From Gracilaria domingensis (lineage: Eukaryota; Rhodophyta; Florideophyceae; Gracilariales; Gracilariaceae), in the NCBI GenBank assembly GCA_022539475.1, contig VCMS01000001.1, forward strand, positions 725,605 to 789,604: DNA of 64,000 bases, given 5' to 3'. Numbering within the stretch: position 1 is the first letter of the stretch; each line of letters opens with the position of its first letter. Shown piece by piece: positions 59,534 to 64,000 of this stretch. A model generated the notes under the pieces. That model saw only the letters and a list, made by a program, of their open reading frames with translations, did no database searches and was not told where the DNA came from. A program made the position numbers and the translations under genes.

Positions 59534-61900
59534 TTAACACCGGTCGGTAACATTGAGCTGATCTACCGCTTGCGGCTCTGCGTTCTCCGGGAAGCCCGGG
59601 TCTACAGATACTGTCTTCTCCGCTCTGCGGGTGGTGACCTCACTCAGTTGTGGTGTTCCCGACGGGGTTACGTTATCCACAGCGGTGTGTACCCCTTGGG
59701 TGGGTCGTGTCGTTTCCAGCGCATTGCTCAACGAACTCGACGGAGTATCACCACGAGGTACAGCGCCTCGGCGCACCACAACGCTATCGGTAGAGACCGC
59801 GAGATTGGTGGCGGTACCTTGCGACACAGTGTGACCGTGCGACGCCGGTGTAACGGGTTCCGTACTTTCCTCCCCCTCCTTAGGCGGTGGCACGGGAGCC
59901 ACGACGTCCGGTGGGGGGTCAACTCTAGTTGAGTTTTCCTCTTCGTCTCCCGCAACGGGTTGTGCTACCCGCGTGGGTGATTCTGACTTCGGTAGATCCG
60001 ATAAGCCGCGATCAGGGCGGAGAGTCGCAGGGCGCGAAGATACGACCTGTTCGTCCCCTGTAGCTTCACCCAGTTGGGTGTTAACGTGAACGTAGGGTGG
60101 TGGTGCCAGCGCGACACGGTCTAACGAGATCCGTTCGTGGAGATTATTGATATCCAATACTACGGTATCGTCCGTGACGGAAATAACCTTGTAGGGTCCT
60201 TCCGCGATAGGCGAGAGCTTGTGGCGGCGTTCCTTCTCCGGATTATAGTATTCTTTGCGGAGAAATACCATATCGTCTGGTTTGACCTTTGGTAATGGGG
60301 TCTTAACCTTCGCATCGAAGTTGCGCTTATAAGCGGCCTGCGCCTTATCCATCGCTGTGCGAGCGACCGGTACCATTTTGGTTAACCAATCCTTCCAAGC
60401 GTTCCTGTATAACCCAACAGACGGGTACGTAGAAAGCGTTTCTTGAGCCTCGATTGCAACCGGTGGCGGTACTCTTGACAATACCAACTCAAAAGGTGCT
60501 AGCTTCGTTACCCGGTGGACTTGGGTGTTGTACGCATACGTAATAGCGTCCGTATACAAATCCCAATCCTTAGGATGATCTGCCACATAAGATCTTAATG
60601 CATTCAGCATGGTACGGTTAAATCGTTCTACCTGACCATTTGTTTGGGGGTGGTAGGTGGTCGTAAATAGATTCTTGACACTCAAGATCCGACAGACGTC
60701 CTGGAAAAACTTCGACGTGAACTGTGAACCGTTATCTGATAATAGATGAACCGGTGGACCGTACACAAAGACCCAGTGGGTGACAAAAGCTTGTGCAACC
60801 ACGGTGGCCGTAATCCGTTTCAGCGGGACTGTCCGTACCAACTTAGAGAACCGATCGGTGATAACCAGAAGGTATCGATTACCTCTTGCGGTTCTGATCA
60901 ATTCACCTAAGATATCGATAGCGATAAACTCCAAAGGAGACCGTGCTGGGAACAGCGTTAACTTCTTCGAGTACTTACGAAGTTTCACGTTATTCTTAGC
61001 GCACTCGGTGCAAGAGCGTCGTACTGCGTAGCAGTCCAATGCCATTGACGGCCAGTAAAAATCCCTACGCAGGGTCAAGTATAGTTTTCGACCTCCTGGG
61101 TGGGCTCCTACCTTCACATAGTGTGTCATTACCAACACACGGTTTTGCAGCGAGTATGGGACCACAATTTGGGTATACGCTTCGACCAACCTAACCAGGT
61201 ACCCCTGATCGTTAACCTGAAAAGGTATACGATCTCCTCCATTGAGACGAGCGCGAATTCGCGTACAAAACTCATCCGTTTGCTGTTCTCGGATCATCTC
61301 CTCGAGAGTGATGGGTACAAAAGATCCGGTCAAGGGATCCAACTTCTCAGAAGTGAGCAGGATGTCGTCACAGATGTCATCCGACAAAGATTCGACCCAA
61401 CCTGCTTGTTCTTCCACCATAAAGCATGGTATGTCCAGATCGTCAACTGGTGCCGCTTCTGCATCTGTCCCCAAGCGGGAGAGTGCATCTGCCTGCAGAT
61501 TCAACGTTCCTTTTTTGTACGTAACTGTGAAATCGAACTCCGATAACCTCAAGCGCCAACGCATCAAGCGTCCTGATGGTTCCGAGATTTCCATGAGCCA
61601 TCGGAGAGATGAGTGGTCCGTATGTACCGTAAAATGGTTGCCCATAAGATATGGTCTCAGTGTAGTTAGAGCCCATACAACGGCTAAGCACTCTTTCTCC
61701 GAAACTGAGTAGTTACGTTCGTGTACGTTCAAGGATCGCGACCAGTATCCAATTGGATGTCTCACGCCGTCTTCCGTGACCTGAAACAGGGCGCAACCAA
61801 CCTGGTGTGCACTGGCGTCAGTGTCTACTTCGAATGGAAGTCCTAGCTTAGGCAAAGCCAAGATTGGCGGTGACGTTACTGCGTCAATTAATGCCGAAAA
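59534..61900 (-). CDS. retroelement pol, RNase H and integrase part
   Basis: The frame starts within the RT-RNaseH junction; 61861 is only its first Met. RNase H has FEVDTDASAHQVGCALFQ, SEKECLAVVWAL and VHTDHSSLRWL. Integrase has an HHCC zinc domain (THYVKVGAHPGG...CTECAKNN), a DDE core with FIAIDILGE, LLSDNGSQF and YHPQTNGQVERFNRTM, and a GPY/F-like end (EGPYKVISV). A long Pro/Ser/Thr-rich tail follows. The upstream RT frame ends at 61888 in another frame; the two join by a -1 shift at a TTTT run. Confidence 0.93.
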   Translation of the reverse strand, partial: FSALIDAVTSPPILALPKLGLPFEVDTDASAHQVGCALFQVTEDGVRHPIGYWSRSLNVHERNYSVSEKECLAVVWALTTLRPYLMGNHFTVHTDHSSLRWLMEISEPSGRLMRWRLRLSEFDFTVTYKKGTLNLQADALSRLGTDAEAAPVDDLDIPCFMVEEQAGWVESLSDDICDDILLTSEKLDPLTGSFVPITLEEMIREQQTDEFCTRIRARLNGGDRIPFQVNDQGYLVRLVEAYTQIVVPYSLQNRVLVMTHYVKVGAHPGGRKLYLTLRRDFYWPSMALDCYAVRRSCTECAKNNVKLRKYSKKLTLFPARSPLEFIAIDILGELIRTARGNRYLLVITDRFSKLVRTVPLKRITATVVAQAFVTHWVFVYGPPVHLLSDNGSQFTSKFFQDVCRILSVKNLFTTTYHPQTNGQVERFNRTMLNALRSYVADHPKDWDLYTDAITYAYNTQVHRVTKLAPFELVLSRVPPPVAIEAQETLSTYPSVGLYRNAWKDWLTKMVPVARTAMDKAQAAYKRNFDAKVKTPLPKVKPDDMVFLRKEYYNPEKERRHKLSPIAEGPYKVISVTDDTVVLDINNLHERISLDRVALAPPPYVHVNTQLGEATGDEQVVSSRPATLRPDRGLSDLPKSESPTRVAQPVAGDEEENSTRVDPPPDVVAPVPPPKEGEESTEPVTPASHGHTVSQGTATNLAVSTDSVVVRRGAVPRGDTPSSSLSNALETTRPTQGVHTAVDNVTPSGTPQLSEVTTRRAEKTVSVDPGFPENAEPQAVDQLNVTDRC

Positions 61901-63565
61901 GCAGACGCTTCCGCGTCGCCTAGGGGTTCCAGTTGAACTGGTTGACCTTTTCTCAAAAGGTGGTTAAGGGGGGTCGCAATATCTGCGAAGTTCGGGACAA
62001 AACGCCGATATACATTACAAAGACCCAGAAAACTGCGGAGTTCCGTTTGTGTCGTAGGGTGTTTCGCTTCCTTCAGCGACTTCACGCGAACTGCGTCAAC
62101 TGAGAGCTGTCCAGGTCGAATGATATGCCCTAGGTATTTGACAGAATCTGTGAAGAACTCGCACTTCTTGAGTTTCAGCGTAATGCCCGCGTCCCTGAGG
62201 ACTCTCATGACGTCCCGGACGTGTGTTAAGTGGTCATCAAGGTTATCGGAGAACACGATGATATCGTCAAGATACACCAAGCAGGTCTTCCACTTGAATC
62301 GAGCCAAGAGGATATCGATAGCACGTTGAAACGTAGCCGGCGCGTTGGTTAATCCGAACGGCATTCGTTTAAACCGGTACAAACCTTGGTGGCACACAAA
62401 AGCAGTTTTGTCCTTATCCTTTTCACGGATCGGAACTTGCCAGTATCCCCAATTGGCATCCAAGGCGGTGAACACTGTAGCACTCCCAAGCGAGTCAATG
62501 TATTCGTCCATCCTGGGTATGGGATAAACGTCTTTGACGGTGACCGAATTTAGACGACGGTAATCAATACAGAATCGCCACGATCCGTCCGCTTTTGGAA
62601 CTAGCACCACGGGTGAGGCCCAAGCGGATTGAGCCGCCTCTATGACGCCAGCGCGTAACATCTTCTCAACCTGAGATTGCTCTTCTTCCCTAGCTTTGGG
62701 ACCAGCCCGGTATGGGTGTTGGGAAATGGGGCTAGTACCTGGAAGTAGGTCAATACGGTGTTCCGTGATTCCAATTGTCCCGAGGGATCCATCCCACATG
62801 GGTGTGAACTCCCTCAACATTTCTCTTAGCTTACCTCTATGAGATTCAGGTACATGATTAAAATTCAACTGTTCCAGTTCCTTGACAGGGTCTGTATCTT
62901 CCGTTCCTGGTGGCAACGCTTTACCCTCGGTGGGTGCCAGCGATTCGGTAACTTCGCTCGCCGGGGTAACCGATGCGGTAAACGCGGTTTCCGCTGATCC
63001 CTCCCCCTCCTTAGCATCGGTTATACCGAGAACATCCGCAACGGGTATCTTCGTCGGTACGATAGCAGCAGGGTGTGGAAGAGTGGTACCAAGGATTTGG
63101 TTTTTAGCTAACCACTGTCGGGTTGTGCCAAAGTTGGCGACCAAAACTCTGAATGGTTTGTCGGGTTCCACCGAGATTACTCCGTTCGCCAAAGCGAGTT
63201 GCTTCTGATCATACAATGATGGCAATGGTTGTACCACACGTAGGCCAGACTGCTTAGTAGTTATGGTGACCCAAACTTGGGATTGCGCAGGGATTGCGAT
63301 GGCATGAGCCACATGGAGCTTAGATGATACCGGGTCGACGGTTGGAACTTCCTGTGCAGCAGGGAGCGGGACGCGCTTGCGTGTAGCTCTCTTTAGCGGT
63401 TTCCTTACAATCGGTATTTCGGAACCATCATCCATGGTAACAACTCGAGCTCGAGGTCGAATCGCTTCAACAAAACGATCACAAAAGTCACAACCGAGTA
63501 TCACCGGTGCGGCAATGCTTTTGCAAACCATGAAATCCACTTTAACCATACAGGTTCTAATCGTA
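61888..63565 (-). CDS. retroelement pol, end of protease and reverse transcriptase
   Basis: The frame begins with the second half of the protease (APVILGCDF, the ILG flap-base motif) and a 200-residue linker. RT follows, with SPVVLVPKADGSWRFCIDYR, FTALDANWGYWQ, MPFGLTNAPATFQR and the catalytic YLDDIIVFS. It ends in LRSFLGLCNVYRRFVPNF, typical of Ty3/gypsy. It stops one base out of frame with RNase H. Confidence 0.93.
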
Positions 63566-63785
63566 CCATGAGAGGTATGTACCCAAGAGTACGCAACGGG
63601 TTATTGTTGGCATCCGCGATATCCAAACCTGGACCATGACGAATTTCATCCCGTAGCGCGGGTGGCACCAACTCAAGGTGAATCAGGTTCGGTGCAGCTC
63701 CTGTATCCAACACAGACAACTGTCGAACCATGAACTGGTTAGACAAGCCAAGATCGGCATAAACTTTGTAGTTTCTCTTGGCCAT
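63545..63785 (-). CDS. retroelement protease, first half
   Basis: From ATG 63785 the frame holds VRQLSVLDTGAAPNLI, with the catalytic D-T/S-G in DTGAA, followed by LGYIPLMV. The second half of the protease continues in a different frame from about 63565, so the domain is split by a single-base change. An in-frame stop upstream shows that pol is a separate frame from gag. Confidence 0.85.
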
Positions 63786-64000
63786 CACAAGAACTCTTTC
63801 CGGAATACGGGATTACGGGACCGTATCCACGGACGACGTAGAACCGAAAGGTGTTCTGAGCTCACGTCAGTTTTAGCCGCTATCCTTGAAAGGATTCTAA
63901 CAGCTGGGGAGCGAAGCTGTGACGCCTCGGGCGCCTTTCAACTTCGGCTCGGAAGGCGCCCCTCCCGTAGGGAAAACTCCCGAAGTCAGTTTTTTCTGAA
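63786..64000 (-). other. pol leader with GC-rich hairpin
   Basis: Between the pol ATG and the window edge, 63929-63962 can fold into a stem (GGGCGCCTTTC with GAAGGCGCCC). It might act at the gag-pol junction; function not shown. No coding frame resembling Gag is visible here. Confidence 0.4.

Larger units (their letters stand above)
55323..64000 (-). mobile_element. Ty3/gypsy chromovirus LTR retrotransposon (5' end outside window)
   Basis: Order on the minus strand is PR, RT, RNase H, IN, a Ser/Thr/Pro-rich tail, a chromodomain frame, a long antisense ORF, the PPT and the 3' LTR. RT-RNaseH-IN order defines Ty3/gypsy, and the chromodomain defines chromoviruses. Gag would lie to the right of 63.79 kb and is not in the window. 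Two frame breaks in pol suggest a recently inactivated copy. Confidence 0.9.

Noticed and set aside
1-64000. tRNA or rRNA genes and CRISPR arrays
   Set aside because: I saw no convincing cloverleaf with a GTTCGANNC box, no rRNA core sequence, and no regularly spaced repeat array. A covariance-model scan would be needed to exclude a tRNA with certainty.

Overview
The window is nuclear DNA of an intron-poor eukaryote, most consistent with a red alga (inference). Nearly every housekeeping gene is a single open frame. The one clear spliceosomal intron (in the TRAPPC2L gene) is short with GTAAGT...CAG ends. The gene set is eukaryotic (Pol alpha, RINT1/TIP20, TRAPPC2L, GMPPB, Sel1 repeats, NT-C2 protein), mixed with DNA transposons and a Ty3/gypsy chromovirus. 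Species cannot be fixed from sequence alone.

Layout. 1-6.6 kb: DNA polymerase alpha catalytic subunit (running off the left edge), mitochondrial-type ribosomal protein bL31 and a DJ-1 family protein, all on the minus strand. 6.6-9.0 kb: non-coding DNA with striking palindromes. 9.0-13.5 kb: a complete piggyBac-like transposon with 138-bp terminal inverted repeats, whose single protein also carries a YqaJ-like PD-(D/E)XK nuclease. 15.0-17.0 kb: an intact pogo/jerky-type transposase. 18.1-29.7 kb: a conventional gene block: Sel1-repeat protein (-), RINT1/TIP20 (+), NT-C2 coiled-coil protein (-), TRAPPC2L (+), GDP-mannose pyrophosphorylase (+) and a TrhO/TSTD2 rhodanese (-).

30-55.3 kb: a rearranged immune-receptor-like neighbourhood. 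Its centre is a nearly intact TIR-NB-ARC-WD40 gene (48.5-52.5 kb), read in one frame but interrupted by a single TAG exactly between the NB-ARC and the WD40 half. Around it lie at least seven broken pieces of the same family: TIR starts, WD40 pieces and C-terminal tails, on both strands. They are interleaved with broken pieces of the neighbouring TrhO gene, ankyrin-repeat remnants and an inverted duplication of an unknown two-gene unit. This looks like birth-and-death evolution of an NLR cluster by segmental duplication, inversion and gene conversion.

55.3-64 kb: a Ty3/gypsy chromovirus on the minus strand. Its 3' LTR sits at the edge of a segmental duplication and its 5' LTR is outside the window. 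It carries PR-RT-RNaseH-IN with two frame breaks, a separate chromodomain frame, a long antisense ORF on the plus strand and three copies of its polypurine tract.
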